From: Leptobrachium leishanense
Taxonomy: Eukaryota > Chordata > Amphibia > Anura > Megophryidae
Direction: 5' to 3'
Assembly (NCBI GenBank): GCA_009667805.1
Contig: CM019072.1
Location: 36,387,519-36,451,518 of the forward strand
DNA length: 64,000 bases
The notes beneath the pieces are model-generated. The model had not been told where the DNA came from and did no database searches. It was given only the letters and a program-made list of their open reading frames with translations. The position numbers and the translations under genes were made by a program. Positions within the stretch are counted from its first letter, which is position 1. Every line of letters begins with the position of its first letter. Positions 34,555-46,452 of the stretch are shown one piece after another.

Positions 34555-34800
34555 CAGGTCCCGGGCAGCGGGAGTGCCTGCCCGCCCGGTCCTGAACAGC
34601 GTGCGAGGAGTCCGTCCTGTTGAAGGGGAGGCGGTTGCGTGCGCAGGTCACGCGGTCCGGCCAGTCAGGTGGTACAGAGACTCTGTACCACCTGATTAGA
34701 CGGACCACGTGACCTGCGCCTGCATGCAGCCGCCTCCCCTTCAATCAACAGGACGGACTCACTGTTTAGGACCGGGCAGGCACTCCCGCTGCCCGGCATC
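34555..34800. repeat. GC-rich inverted repeat, arms ~120 bp, almost no spacer
   Basis: GGTGGTACAGAGACTCTGTACCACC lies at the centre near 34680, given here in parts: GGTGGTACAGAG and CTCTGTACCACC. Outer arms pair CGGGCAGCGGGAGTGCCTGC with GCAGGCACTCCCGCTGCCCG, GTCCGTCCTGTTGAAGGGGA with TCCCCTTCAATCAACAGGAC, and GCGCAGGTCACGCGGTCCG with CGGACCACGTGACCTGCGC. Confidence 0.9.
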
Positions 34801-34979
34801 TGGGTCCCCTCGACCCGCGGGCCCTTGGGCGGCGCCCGAGGGCCCGGCGGGTCAGTCGGGCCACAAGTTTTAGGGGCGCATAATTTCAATTTGTTAGGGG
34901 CGAAATTATGCGCCCCTAACAAAACTGCGCCCGGGGCCACGGCCCCCCTGCCCCCCCACGCTACGCCACTGGGCTGTAA

Positions 34980-35185
34980 TGTGCTACAATACAGAACAGC
35001 TGCAGGCTCTCTGCTCATTGCAGAACACAGTGCTTCTTGCGGCTCTGTGTGTCTGATATCAAGTGAAGCCATGGAGATCACTACCTGGTTCTTCTACGAT
35101 TTACACAATGAAGAATCATTCTTTGGTTTTAAATAATAGATTTATATATCACTCTGTAAATTGACAGCTGTTAGTGAGCACTATT
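34980..35185. other. Unrecognised short interval
   Basis: Sequence between a hAT element and an X variant with no recognised content. Confidence 0.4.
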
Positions 35186-35189
35186 CCCT

Positions 35190-35826
35190 AGTTTGCGCTA
35201 AAATGGGGATGCTATCGGGAACAATCTGCATCGGCAGGTTTCCCCGTAGCGTTCACATTTTAGCCTGATAATCCGGGGCAGGTGCTAGCTGACCACTTCG
35301 CCTCGAAACGCAGCACTAACAGCCAGGATTCTTGCGTTAGCACTTCCAGCCACCGCGAGTATCACTTCCTGGAGCCCACAGTACTCCACGTAGGGTTACA
35401 CTTCCGGGCCGCGAGTCATGTGCGATCTCGCTCCTGTGATCGCAGAGTGATCACGGAGGGAGACTGGGGACTATTGGTTCCCAGTCTCACTCTGCTCGCT
35501 GCCAGAAGGAGTGGTGTATCAGGCCACTGTTCGTTCTCGCTGCGGGATGAGAGGTGAGTATTGGATATATTGGGGGTTAGGGGGTGTTAAATGATTTTAC
35601 AAATGCAGAATCATTTAGCGGCAGATTTTAGGAGTAGCTAAAAATTTTCCTTGCGCATCCCTGCGGTAGTTAGCGCTAGCAATATCTTATCGAAGCGCTA
35701 ATTACTAATTGCACTCCCCATGTTAAGTATAGGATGTGCAAAGTACAGTAAGCTCGTGCAAGCTCGCGCAATCACCAATGATTTCAAACTGGTTTAGCAT
35801 CAGGAAGGTAATATGGGGGTCATGTG
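35190..35826. mobile_element. X-variant MITE, copy 3
   Basis: Contains TGCGCTAAAATGGGGATGCT, AGACTGGGGACTATTGG, GGGATGAGAGGTGAGTATTG, GTGTTAAATGATTTTACAAA, CCCCATGTTAAGTATAGGAT and AAAGTACAGTAAGCTCG. Termini are worn: the right end reads GGTAATATGGGGGTCA. Confidence 0.7.
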
Positions 35827-36194
35827 TTAAAGTCACTTAGTAACGCTTACACATCCAGACGCTAACGTTAGAGTTCACTAGGAAATAGTGCCCTGAATTT
35901 TTTAGCTACTTATTTATTTATTTTTAAGCTATATTTTTTTATATGTTCGCCAGTCTTTAGAGAATACAGACTTTTATCAATGATTAATCCCAAGAGAAGA
36001 AATCCATTTTTATTTTTAGATCAAATGTTTTTTAGTCTTCTCTCTAAGCCATTGTGGCGTTCCTTAGGCTCATGTAGACCGACGTTTCCTTAATGATAAA
36101 AGAGAAATGCCACTTAATGGGTTGAACTGGTTGGCATAATGAGGGTGCCCAAAGACCCACAGCTGAGCAGAAGAAGCAGCCTCACGTGAGTGTA

Positions 36195-36420
36195 GCTTTT
36201 AGTTTCTGTGTTCAACTGCTAGCACTTGGTGCTAAGTATCGACACTGCAAAGTACAGTAAACTGGCGCTAAAAAGTGCTAATACCTATACTCTGACGTTT
36301 TTTTTTAACCCATTAGTGATCGGGAGGTGATCCGCTATCTCCTCATTTAATCGAGCACTAACGCTGGTTTATGTGAACGCTAGTGTTAAGGAGGAGATAG
36401 GGCCCATAGTAGGATAATGT
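36195..36420. repeat. X-related fragment
   Basis: GCAAAGTACAGTAAACTGGC, TAACCCATTAGTGATCGGGA and AACGCTAGTGTTAAGGAGG recall the B-side of X. A short hairpin GCTATCTCCTC with GAGGAGATAG is present. Not full-length. Confidence 0.45.
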
Positions 36421-36505
36421 GTGTAGTTGGGTAATGTCATGTTTTAAACCAATGGCCGAAATACTGAGGGTCAAAAGAACCCCCCTGCCCTTGACCACTG
36501 TCTTA

Positions 36506-36816
36506 GGCTGCGTTCACACGAGCACACTGAGTGCATCCATGTGACCTCACCTCCCAGCGTCGTTTGTAACATTATGGCGGCTCGACCTGGAGGGCTGTCA
36601 TAATCGCACGTTACACCGGACATGCTGAAGCCCTTGCGGTCGAAACTCTACGACGGATGTTGGACGGGCCTACAATGTGTGATCCTTCATAGGAGGCTCG
36701 TGCTTTGTAGCATTCAGCGCACTAACGTGCACTCAGCGAGGTGGTCACACGGACGTCCGAGCGGAGAGAATACCCGTTCTCACAGACGTTCCCACCACAC
36801 TCGTGTGACCGTAGCC
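36506..36816. mobile_element. Harbinger-type MITE, 311 bp
   Basis: The left end GGCTGCGTTCACACGAGCAC and right end CACTCGTGTGACCGTAGCC are inverted with mismatches, resembling the GGCTGGGGTCAGACGA end of the 1698 element. The flanks are TTA on the left and TAA on the right, so a TWA target is likely but the copies differ by one base. No coding capacity. Confidence 0.82.
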
Positions 36817-37603
36817 TAAAGGTCAATACACATTACTATTTTCATTACACATTGTGACTACATTGTATTTGACAACAGTAGACTCATTGCTTAGGCTCTT
36901 ACCTTGCTGTTCTGAAAATAATTGTTCATGGAAAGCATATTTTCTGTTAATTTCTGTGTCTTTTTGACTATGTTACAGACAACATGGGGGTCATCGTTTG
37001 GTGCCAAACAATGATTTTGTGCCAAGGCTGCCATATTGTTGGGAATGGCTGATGGACCTTCTTGGTTTTCCCTTTTCTCGTCTGCTTTCTAAAGTTTAGC
37101 TGCTCGAGCTTTGTGATGTGACTGGTGGCAGAGCTTAGCTGCTAGAAATAGAACTGCTTTCTGCGAGGCCCGAGTTGCCATAGAAATTGTATTATGCTGC
37201 ACATCTACAAGATGCTGGTTTTTGTTGTTGTGACGAATAACCTGGAAATATGCTTTGGATGGAAAAGCAGAAAACTTGTGTATGACATGTCGGCGTAATC
37301 CGAGGTGCAGCCGCCAGCTCATCAGTTTTATCGTGTCTTCAGGAAGCTCTCACTTTATACAAAAACGTGTTACTTCGGGCACCGTTAAGCATTGAGATAA
37401 CCTGCACGGGTAGTGTACCCTAAAGTCAGATCTATCATTTGCTATTGAACTACAACTCCTGTAATCTTCATCCAGCTACAAGCAACGTTACAATCATAGA
37501 TCATGATTTCTAATCTGCTTTTAGCATGATCACTAAAAGTTTTTTTTTTTTACACAATCATTTAGACCACTGTATCTCTGGAGGCCTAAGGGCTAGAAGG
37601 ACA
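36817..37603. other. Unrecognised interval
   Basis: No recognised repeat end or coding segment. Confidence 0.4.
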
Positions 37604-37605
37604 TA

Positions 37606-39247
37606 CAGTCAGGTCCAGAAATATTGGGACATCGACACAATTCTAACATCTTTGGCGCTATACACCACCACAATGGAGTTGGAATGAAACAAACACAATG
37701 TGCTTTAACTGCAGACTGTCAACTTTAGTTTGAGGGTATGTACATCCAACTCAGGTGACCGGTGTAGGACTTACAGCAGTTTGCAGATGTGCCTCCCACG
37801 TGTTAAGGGACCAAAAGTAATGGGGCAGAATAATAATCATAAATCAAACCTTCCCTTCTTAATACTTGGTTGCAAATCCTTTGCAGTCAATCACAGCCTG
37901 AAGTCTGGAACGCATAGACATCACCAGACGCTGGGTTTCATCCCTGGTGATGCTCTGCCAGGCCTCTACTGCAACTGTCTTCAGTTCCTGCTTGTTCTTG
38001 GGGCATTTTCCCTTCAGTTTTGTCTTCAGCAAGTGAAATGCATGCTCAATGGGATTCAGGTCAGATGATTGACTTGGCCATTGCATAACATTCCATTCTG
38101 TCCCTTCAAAAACTCTTTGGTTGCTTTTGCAGTATGCTTTGAGTCATTGTCCATCTGCACTGTGAAGCGCCGTCCAATGAGTTCTGCAGCATTTGGCTGA
38201 ATGTGAGCAGATAATATTGCCCGAAACACTTCAGAATTCATCCTGCTGCTTTTGTCAGCAGTCACATCATCAATAAATACAAGAGAACCAGTTCCATTGG
38301 CAGCCATACATGCCCACGCCAGGACACTACCACCACCATGCTTCACTGATGAGGTGGTATGCTTAGGATCATGAGCAGTTCCTTTCCTTCTCCATACTCT
38401 TCTCTTCCCATCACTCTGGTACAAGTTGATCTTGGTCTCCTCTGTCCATAGGATTTTGTTTCAGAACTGATGAGGTGGTATGCTTAGTTAGGTGTTGTTT
38501 GGCAAACTCTAATTTGGCCTTCCTGTTTTTGAGGCTCACAAATGGTTTACATCTTGTGGTAAACCCTCTGTATTCACTCTGGTACAGTCTTCTCTTGATT
38601 GTTGACTTTGACACTCATACACCTACCTCCTGGAGAGTGTTCTTGATCTGGCCAACTGTTGTGAAGGGTGTTTTCTTCACCAGGGAAAGAATTCTTCGGT
38701 CATCCACCACAATTGTTTTCCGTGGTCTTTTGGTGTTGCTGAACTCACCGGTGCGTTCCTTCTTTTGAGAATGTTCCAAACAGTTGTTTTGGCCACGCCT
38801 AATGTTCTTGCTATCTCTCTGATGGGTTTGTTTTGTTTCTTCAGCCTAATGATGGCTTGCTTCACTGATAGTGACAGGTCTTTGGATCTCATCTTGCGAG
38901 TTGACAGCAACAGATTCCAAATGCAAATAGCACACTTGAAATGATCTCTGGGCCTTTTATCTGCTCATTGTAATTGGGGTAATGAGGGAATATCACACAC
39001 CTGGCCATGGAACAGCTGAGAAGCCAATTGTCCCATTACTTTTGGTCCCTTAACAAGTGGGAGGCACATCTGCAAACTGCTGCTGCAGTCCTACACTGTT
39101 CACCCGAGTTGGATGTACATACCCTCAAATTCTGTAGTCTGCAGTTAAAGCACATTGTGTTTGTTTCATTCCAACTCCATTGTGGTGGTGTATAGAGCCA
39201 AAGATGTTAGAATTGTGTCGATGTCCCAATATTTCTGGACCTGACTG
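37606..39247 (-). mobile_element. Tc1 transposon, complete ends, 1642 bp
   Basis: The ends CAGTCAGGTCCAGAAATATT and AATATTTCTGGACCTGACTG are perfect inverses, with TA at 37604-37605 and 39248-39249. The inverted region extends well inwards (GGGACATCGACACAATTCTA). The transposase relic is on the minus strand. Terminal sequence agrees with a Tc1 family widespread in fish and frogs. Confidence 0.95.
37859..38910 (-). pseudogene. Tc1 transposase, several frameshifts
   Basis: From the N-terminus: MRSKDLSLSVKQAIIRLKKQ and ARTLGVAKTTVWNIL (helix-turn-helix), then STIKRRLYQSEYRGF and LEFAKQHLTK, then the catalytic part: SVKHGGGSVLAWACM, QMDNDSKHTAKATKEF (second Asp) and SDLNPIEHAFHLLKTKL (Glu). At the first catalytic position the codons read WTEET where the family has WTDET, so Asp is replaced by Glu. 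Four reading frames are needed to cover the protein (breaks near 38650, 38420 and 38070). A 22-bp repeat, ACTGATGAGGTGGTATGCTT plus AG, occurs at 38345 and again at 38466 and is out of place in the second position. Confidence 0.9.
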
Positions 39248-39334
39248 TATGAGGTATCACTGGAAAGTTAACTTAACCAGGTTAGATTTATGTAAAAATA
39301 AAATAAAATAATATTTTTCTCCTTTTTTTTTTTA

Positions 39335-39391
39335 ACGCAGCACTATTATTCAGTTTACAGTTATAAAGTGAACAGTGATGCTGCACTAACT
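39335..39391. repeat. PB-related fragment
   Basis: TTAACGCAGCACTATTATTC and AAAGTGAACAGTGATGCTGC resemble the AT-rich half of PB (AATGCAGCAATATTGTTCCC and GTGAACAATGATGCTGCAC). Confidence 0.5.
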
Positions 39392-39639
39392 CACCTTCTC
39401 ATTTCCCACACTGCCGGCAAGTGTGGAGCTGATGATGCAACGCATTGTTTCATCGACAACCTAGACCGTGGCACTGCAGTAAGAAGAGACAGGGGGACCC
39501 TCCTCTCTGATACACTATATTGCCAAAAGTATTCGCTCAGCCATCCAAATAATCAGAATCAGGTGTTCCAATCACTTCCATGGCCACAGGTGTATAAAAT
39601 CAAGCACCTAGGCATGCAGACTGTTTTTACAAACATTTG

Positions 39640-40673
39640 TGAAAGAATAGGTCGCTCTCAGGAGCTCAGTGAATTCCAGTGTGGAACTGTGATAGGATGC
39701 CACCTGTGCAACAAATCCAGTCATGAAATTTCCTCGCTCCTAAATATTCCACTGTCAACTGTCAGCTTTATTATAAGAACATGGAAGTGTTTGGGAACGA
39801 CAGCAACTGAGCCACGAAGTGATAGGCCAGGTAAACTGACGGAGCGGGGTCATCGGATGCTGAGACGCGTAGTGTGAAGAGGTCGCCAACTTTCTGCTGA
39901 GTCAATCGCTACAGACCTCCTTACTTCATGTGGCCTTCAGATTAGCTCAAGAACAGTGCGCAGAGAGCTTCATTGAATGGGTTTCCATGGCTGAGCAGCT
40001 GCATCCAAGCCATATATCACCAAGTGCAATGCAAAGCGTCGGATGCAGTGGTGTAAAGCACGCTGCCACTGGACTCTAGAGCAGTGGAGATGCGTTCTCT
40101 GGAGTGACGAATTGCGCTTCTCCATCTGGCAATCTGATGGACGAGTCTGGGTTAGGCGGTTGCCAGGAGAACGGTACTTGTCTGACTGCAATGTGCTAAA
40201 TGTAAAGTTTGGTTGAGGGGGTTATGGTGTGGGGTTGTTTTTCAGGAGCTGGGCTTGGCCCCTTAGTTCCAGTGAAAGTAACTCTGAATGCTTCAGCATA
40301 CCAAGACATTTTGGACAATTCCATGCTCCCAACTTTGTGGGAACAGTTTGGAGCTGGCCCCTTCCTCTTCCAACATGACTGTGCACCAGTGCACAAAGCA
40401 AGGTCCATAAAGACATGGATGACGTCTGGTGTGGATGAACTTGACTGGCCTGCACAGAGTCCTGACCTCAACCCGATAGAACACCTTTGGGATGCATTAG
40501 AGCGGAGACTGAGAGCCAGGCCTTCTCGTCCAAAATCAGTGTGTGACCTCACAAATGAGCTTCTGGAAGAATGGTCAAAAATTCCCATAAACACACTCCT
40601 AAACCTTTTGGACAGCCTTCCCAGAAGAGTTGAAGCTGTTATAGCTGCAAAGGGTGGACCGACGTCCTATTGA
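39640..40673 (+). pseudogene. Tc1 transposase, left copy of the composite
   Basis: The N-terminal part shows ERIGRSQELSEFQCGTVIG and CNKSSHEISSLLNIPLSTVS (helix-turn-helix) and ends at a stop near 39876. The middle is shifted and crossed by stops. The C-terminal part 40209-40673 is open: [36 protein letters not shown] (second Asp) and [19 protein letters not shown] (Glu), ending GGPTSY. The first catalytic Asp region reads as a shifted frame near 40100-40120. Confidence 0.9.
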
Positions 40674-40799
40674 ACCCTATGGATTAGGAATGGGATGTCA
40701 CTTAAGTTCATATGCGAGTCAAGACAGACACTTGGCACAATGCAGTCAGACAAGTACCGTTCTCCTGGCAACCGCCTAACCCAGACTCGTCCATCAGAT

Positions 40800-41340
40800 T
40801 GTCAGATGGAGAAGCGCGATTCGTCACTCCAGAGAATGCGTCTCCACTGCTCTAGAGTCCAGTGGCGGCGTGCTTTACACCACTGCATCCGACGCTTTGC
40901 ATTGCACTTGGTGATGTTTGGCTTGGCTGCAGCTGCTTGGCCATGGAAACCCATTCCATGAACCTCTATGCGCACTGCTCTTGAGCTAATCTGAAGGCCC
41001 CTTGAAGTTTGGAGGTCTGTAGCGATTGACTCAGCAGAAAGTTGGCGACCTCTTCGCACTATGCGCCTCAGCATCCGCTGACCCCGCTCCGTCAGTTTAC
41101 ATGGCCTACCACTTCGTGGCTGAGTTGCTGTCGTTTCCAAACACTTCCATGTTCTTATAATACAGCTGACAGTTGACTGTGGAATATTTATGAGCGTGAA
41201 AATTTCACGACTGGATTTGTTGCACAGGTGGCATCCTATCACAGTTCCACGCTGGAATTCACTGAGCTCCTGAGAGCAACCCATTCTTTCACAAATGTTT
41301 GTAAAAACAGTCTGCATGCCTAGGTGCTTGATTTTATATA
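40800..41340 (-). pseudogene. Tc1 transposase N-terminal half, right copy of the composite
   Basis: The minus-strand reading is open from the DNA-binding domain to the first catalytic Asp: ERMGCSQELSEFQRGTVIG, NKSSREIFTLINIPQSTVSC, RSGRPCKLTERGQRMLRRIV, GRQLSAESIATDLQTSRGL and WRRILWSDESRFSI (Asp). It stops shortly after, where the copy is truncated at about 40736. In contrast to the left copy, this half has no internal stop. Confidence 0.92.
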
Positions 41341-41604
41341 CCTGTGGCCATGGAAGTGATTGGAACACCTGATTCAGATTATTTGGATGGGTGAGCGAAT
41401 ACTTTTGGCCATATAGTGTACATGTAAGTATTAATATATCATGTATGTAGTAACATGTACTGCGATTTATATAGTTACAGTAAACATCATGAATATGTTG
41501 ATCCACCTTGGCAATTCAGTCAATATTGTGGTCGATGTTTTTCAAATAGGTGAGATCTTTATTTAGCAGCGACAAACCTTCAGCCAATCCCTTAGCGGTG
41601 AATT

Positions 41605-43110
41605 TCCTCTTCCCCGTCCTTTCCTCCTTTCTTCCTCCTTTCTTCCTCCGCAACTCACTACGCTTCCAGTTCAATTAGTTCTTTGTTGGAAAGTTCTTGT
41701 GACTCATAATCTAACAGCTCGTCTACATCTCCCACTTCACATTTCACTTCAAGATTGTTTGCAATGTTTTCTGTAATTTCATCCAGCTCTTCCTCTGTAT
41801 CAAACCCTTTTAACGTGTTCACATATCGATTTAGACACTTCTTCTGACTTCCACTCATGTACTTTTACGCTACAGCCTTCCACGCTGCGACAATATTCTT
41901 TCAGCACTGAAAAATGTTTAAAAAATTCAAAAAATCACTCAATGCTGCGTCATCGCCCGTTTCTGTTGCACCTATAGCCTGGGCGAACCTAGATTGTAAG
42001 TAGTAAGTTTTAACCATTGCGTGTACCCCTTGCTCCATCGGTTGAATAAGTGCTATGTTTGGTGGCTAACACACCATTTTTACATCAGGATGAAGGCTGT
42101 CCAGATGAGATGGATGTCTACGTGCTTTTTCTAAAGTTGTCGAGGGAGGGGGAAGCAGGAACCAGGTATAGAAATCTAAGCGAGGTACAGAAGAGGAGTA
42201 TCCATGTTCGATGTTGAGGTAGAGCCGAGTCGGGACAGGCAGCAATCAATCAGAATCAAAGACAATCCGGGGTCGGTACATGGGAAGGTAATAATATTCA
42301 ATATGTTGCAGTTACTTGACTCTTCAAGTGAAGCGATGCTGTGGCATTGATGGTCTTCAAGGTCTGAGCATTTATGGGCAGGTGAGGTGGTCATGCCCCC
42401 CTGAACGGTGATGCCATGCCTCCTTATTGGTTCTCACTTGGGAGGTGAGCTCACCCCGGGGGATGAACCTGGCTTCTGTCCGTCAAGACCTCTGCCTTGC
42501 CCCCAAACTCATTATAGGGTGTCCCCTGGCCTGGACGCCATCTTGGGCCACACCCCCAAGCCGCACGGAGGAGAGCACGTGCTGCTGCATCTCGAGGCTT
42601 CGGATCCCAGCGCTGTAGCAGACTCCCTCGGCCGCCCAATGTGGTGTGACCCGCCGAGGAGGGAACCCTCATGGTCGGGGCAACGTCACCAAGACTGTTG
42701 CTTCAGTCAGCCGAGCCCCCGAGCCGGCACCAGGTGGGTCCCATGGTCGACAGGCTCCCGCGGTGGGACGTGACAAAAGTTGATATAGTTCTGAACGGGA
42801 TTCCTTTCTCTAAGTAATATTCATGTAAATGAAGTTTGAAACGTTTCCCTAACCAATCCTCCAACAATGACCGAGTCATCCACGATTTAGTATTTATGCA
42901 ATGATAGTAAACACGCAATGTGTGCTTGTTGCTGTTCTTGAACGCACACGGGTTTTTTAGAAGATAGATAAGGAACAGCTAGAGCTTGCCACCAATAACG
43001 TTTCCTCCAAGCGACCGTCTTAAACATCCTATGAACCATTTAAATCCTGGCATTGTTTTTGCTTCTTTGTGATTGTCACTTATTCTGGCGTTATCGCTTA
43101 AGGAGTTGTT
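41605..43110 (-). pseudogene. Tigger/pogo transposase relic split by a solo LTR
   Basis: Minus-strand reading in pieces. 43110-42776: MPGFKWF, LGGNVIGGKL, FLIYLLKNP, VYYHCINTKSWMTRSLLEDW and EYYLEKGIPFR. After the LTR, 42137-41605: EKARRHPSHLDSLHPDVKMV, PPNIALIQPMEQGVHAMVKT, YYLQSRFAQAIG and, in the last open frame (41658-41858), VNTLKGFDTEEELDEITENI and DVDELLDYESQELSNKELIE. Order and motifs match Tigger-like DDE proteins (PPNTTALIQPMDQGV). The second and third catalytic Asp positions read Glu (LEKA for LDNA, PMEQG for PMDQG), and there are in-frame stops. The N-terminal CENP-B-like domain is absent. Confidence 0.85.
42138..42775 (-). mobile_element. Solo LTR (638 bp), reverse orientation
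   Basis: On the minus strand it starts TGTCACGTCCCACCGCGGG, and on the plus strand TGTCGAGGGAGGGGG, so both ends are TG...CA. The 5-bp duplication AAAGT flanks it (42133-42137 and 42776-42780). The Tigger reading resumes across the site. The opening TGTCACG(A/T)CCCAC is shared with the LTR at 17603, suggesting related families. No internal region. Confidence 0.88.
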
Positions 43111-43826
43111 CACAGAACACTCATTCAGCAGTCATTGTATGGTCCACGAAGTGCAAGGAAAAGTCACCGAACAACGCTGAACCGAAAGTAAAAACCTCCG
43201 CAAAACCACCGAAAACATTGGATCCGATCCGATAAGCCACAGGAAAACATTGGATCCGATGAGCTGCTGCAAACCCGTCGATCGCACCCACCGATCCTCC
43301 TCAAATCGGCCGAACCAGTCCGCAAAAAGACGACAATCTGCCGAACACAGCACCGACCAGCCGCCGGAAAAAGCCGACAATCCAATGAACGGGGTAAAGA
43401 AAAACCGAAACAAAAACACACAGCGACATTGAAAAGCTGTTTGCAAAACAACTACTGCATGAAAACAAAGTATGTGAACCCTTTGGGATTATGTGGAGTT
43501 TTGCATGAATTGGTCATAAAATGTGCTCTGATCTTCATCTAAGTCACAACAATTTGAAAAACACAGTCTGCTTAAAATAATACAGCACAAAAATTATATG
43601 TTTTCATGTTTTTATTGAACAGAACATGTAAACATTCACAGTGCAGGGTGGAAAAAGTATGTGAACCCCTAGCCTAATGACTTCTCCAAGAGCTAATTGG
43701 AGCCAGGAGTGAGCCAACCTTGAGTCCAATCAGTGTGATATTATTGGATGTGTTCCTGAAAGCTGTCCTGCCCTTTAAAACACACACCAGTTTATTGGTT
43801 TCAAGAAGCACTGCCTGATGTGAACC

Positions 43827-45029
<1,203 letters not shown>

Positions 45030-45430
45030 GTCCAAAGGTTCACATACTTTTTCCACCCTGCACTGTGAATGTTTACATGTTATGTTCAATAAACACATGA
45101 AAACATATATTGTTTGTGTTGTATTATTTTAAGCAGACTGTGTTTTTCAGATTGTTGTGACTTAGATGAATTCATGCAAAACTTCACGTAATCCCAAAGG
45201 GTTCACATACTTTTTCTTGCCACTGTATAAGGTCCTATGAATAACAATAAAAAGGTCTGTTACAGAAAAAAACACTATAAAGAGAACAGGAAAATATTTC
45301 GCCGAAAATATCCTAAAGAAAAAATAAATGAAGAGACTTTTTCTTTTGCAAACTATAAGAATAGACGGTTTAATAGATATTTAATAAAAACTTGAATATT
45401 TTTAACATTGAAACCTATAGGAAATTCCTA

Positions 45431-45900
45431 CCTCAAGGGTAGAGAGTAACTCAGAATATTGAAAGAACCAGAAAAATATGTTAAAAAAGATCACAGGAGA
45501 CCACAAGGTTTTTCCCCTTCAACAATTGACGTGATACAGTTACCTAGATGGAGTTCACCATCCAGATACAAGTGTCTACCTGAGACAATTGAAACTTAAC
45601 TTTTAATTGAAAAAAATGAACACAAAGGAAATTGTGACAAACCAATGATCAAAGGATTAAATCCCATAAGGTGCTAAATAAACCATCACCTAAACAGATC
45701 AAAAAAATATAATAAAATAAAATAAGTGGTGGCAGCCGATGGTTTAATGTATAACCATGCAGGGACAATAGAGAAAAACCAGAATCCGTAGTAGCCTTCC
45801 TCTTGGATGAATTCTTCCGAAGTGTTGATGAACGTTTTGGCTGCTTCTGCATCTGTATTTTAAGCTGCTCCAATAACCCACACATTATGCAGGCTGAATG
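45431..45900. other. Unrecognised interval
   Basis: AT-rich. No recognised feature. Confidence 0.4.
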
Positions 45901-45908
45901 TTCTATAA

Positions 45909-46049
45909 CAGAGCTGTCACACTCACCCCCCCCCCCCCGCAGATGTTGAGGCCTACAATTCACAGAATTCTTCCAATGCAAGAGATGGCCAGGGAATCAT
46001 TGGAGTTGTAGTTCAGAAACATCTGGGGGCCTGGAGTTTGACAGCCCTG
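45909..46049. mobile_element. hAT MITE, 141 bp
   Basis: The ends CAGAGCTGTCACACTC and GAGTTTGACAGCCCTG are inverted with mismatches. The 8-bp flanks TTCTATAA (45901-45908) and TTCTAACA (46050-46057) agree at 6 of 8. Interior GCCTACAATTCACAGAATTC and TGGAGTTGTAGTTCAGAAAC match the 32127 element. Confidence 0.85.
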
Positions 46050-46061
46050 TTCTAACATTAA

Positions 46062-46448
46062 CCCGAGTGAGTCTCGGGGTTAAATTTCACCACTGAGAGC
46101 GGCAACCCCGAGACACACTCGGGCTATATACATCATCTCTCCCTGCGGTCCCTCACTGATCCTCGCAGTCTCCTCCAGAGATCGTGACCCTCATACTTCC
46201 TGGATTCCTTCTCGCAAGGAGGAAACCAGGAAGTATGAGGGTCGCGATTGCCGGAGGAGACTGCGGGGACATCGTGGGAGCGCAGGGACGGGTGTTGTAT
46301 CCAGCGGCATCCCGAGTGTTGCTCGGAGTTGCCGCTTCCTGCATAGGAATTTAACCCCGAGCCACACTCGGGATACCGCTAGGGGGGGGGGGAATAAATA
46401 GAGCGCTTTTAGACATGGAATTTAAAAATAAATAGACCGCCAGGGAGG
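46062..46448. mobile_element. PB2 element, copy 1
   Basis: Flanked by TTAA (46058-46061) and TTGA (46449-46452). The right end reads ACCGCCAGGGAGG. Interior motifs are CGAGACACACTCGGG, CATCCCGAGTGTTGCTCGG and the inverted pair CATACTTCCTGGATTCC and GGAAACCAGGAAGTATG. The left terminal CCTCYCTGGCGG is missing, so it is probably truncated there. Confidence 0.75.
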
Positions 46449-46452
46449 TTGA

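Larger units (their letters stand above)
33320..34971. mobile_element. Non-autonomous hAT element carrying a minisatellite (1652 bp)
   Basis: The ends CAGTGGCGTAGCGTGGG and CCCACGCTACGCCACTG are perfect inverted repeats over 17 bp. The 8-bp duplication GGCTGTAA is exact (33312-33319 and 34972-34979). The interior is the 22/23/18-bp minisatellite (33400-34550), a GC-rich inverted repeat (34555-34800) and CGCCCGGGGCC-type end regions. It has no transposase; long frames come from the minisatellite. A relative lies at 49293-49625. Confidence 0.95.
39513..41418. mobile_element. Composite of two Tc1 copies in inverted orientation
   Basis: The outer ends CACTATATTGCCAAAAGTAT and ATACTTTTGGCCATATAGTG are both 5' termini of the same Tc1 family. 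TA flanks both sides (39511-39512 and 41419-41420). The left copy runs through its stop codon into its 3' UTR (about 40730). There, before its 3' TIR, the sequence switches to an inverted 5' part of a second copy (about 40736-41418). The whole unit is bounded by one pair of TA-flanked TIRs. Confidence 0.9.

Noticed and set aside
33497..34699. Open frames of about 200 codons with repeated HMDLPQL-type peptides
   Set aside because: Products of the 22/23/18-bp minisatellite, open in several frames at once.
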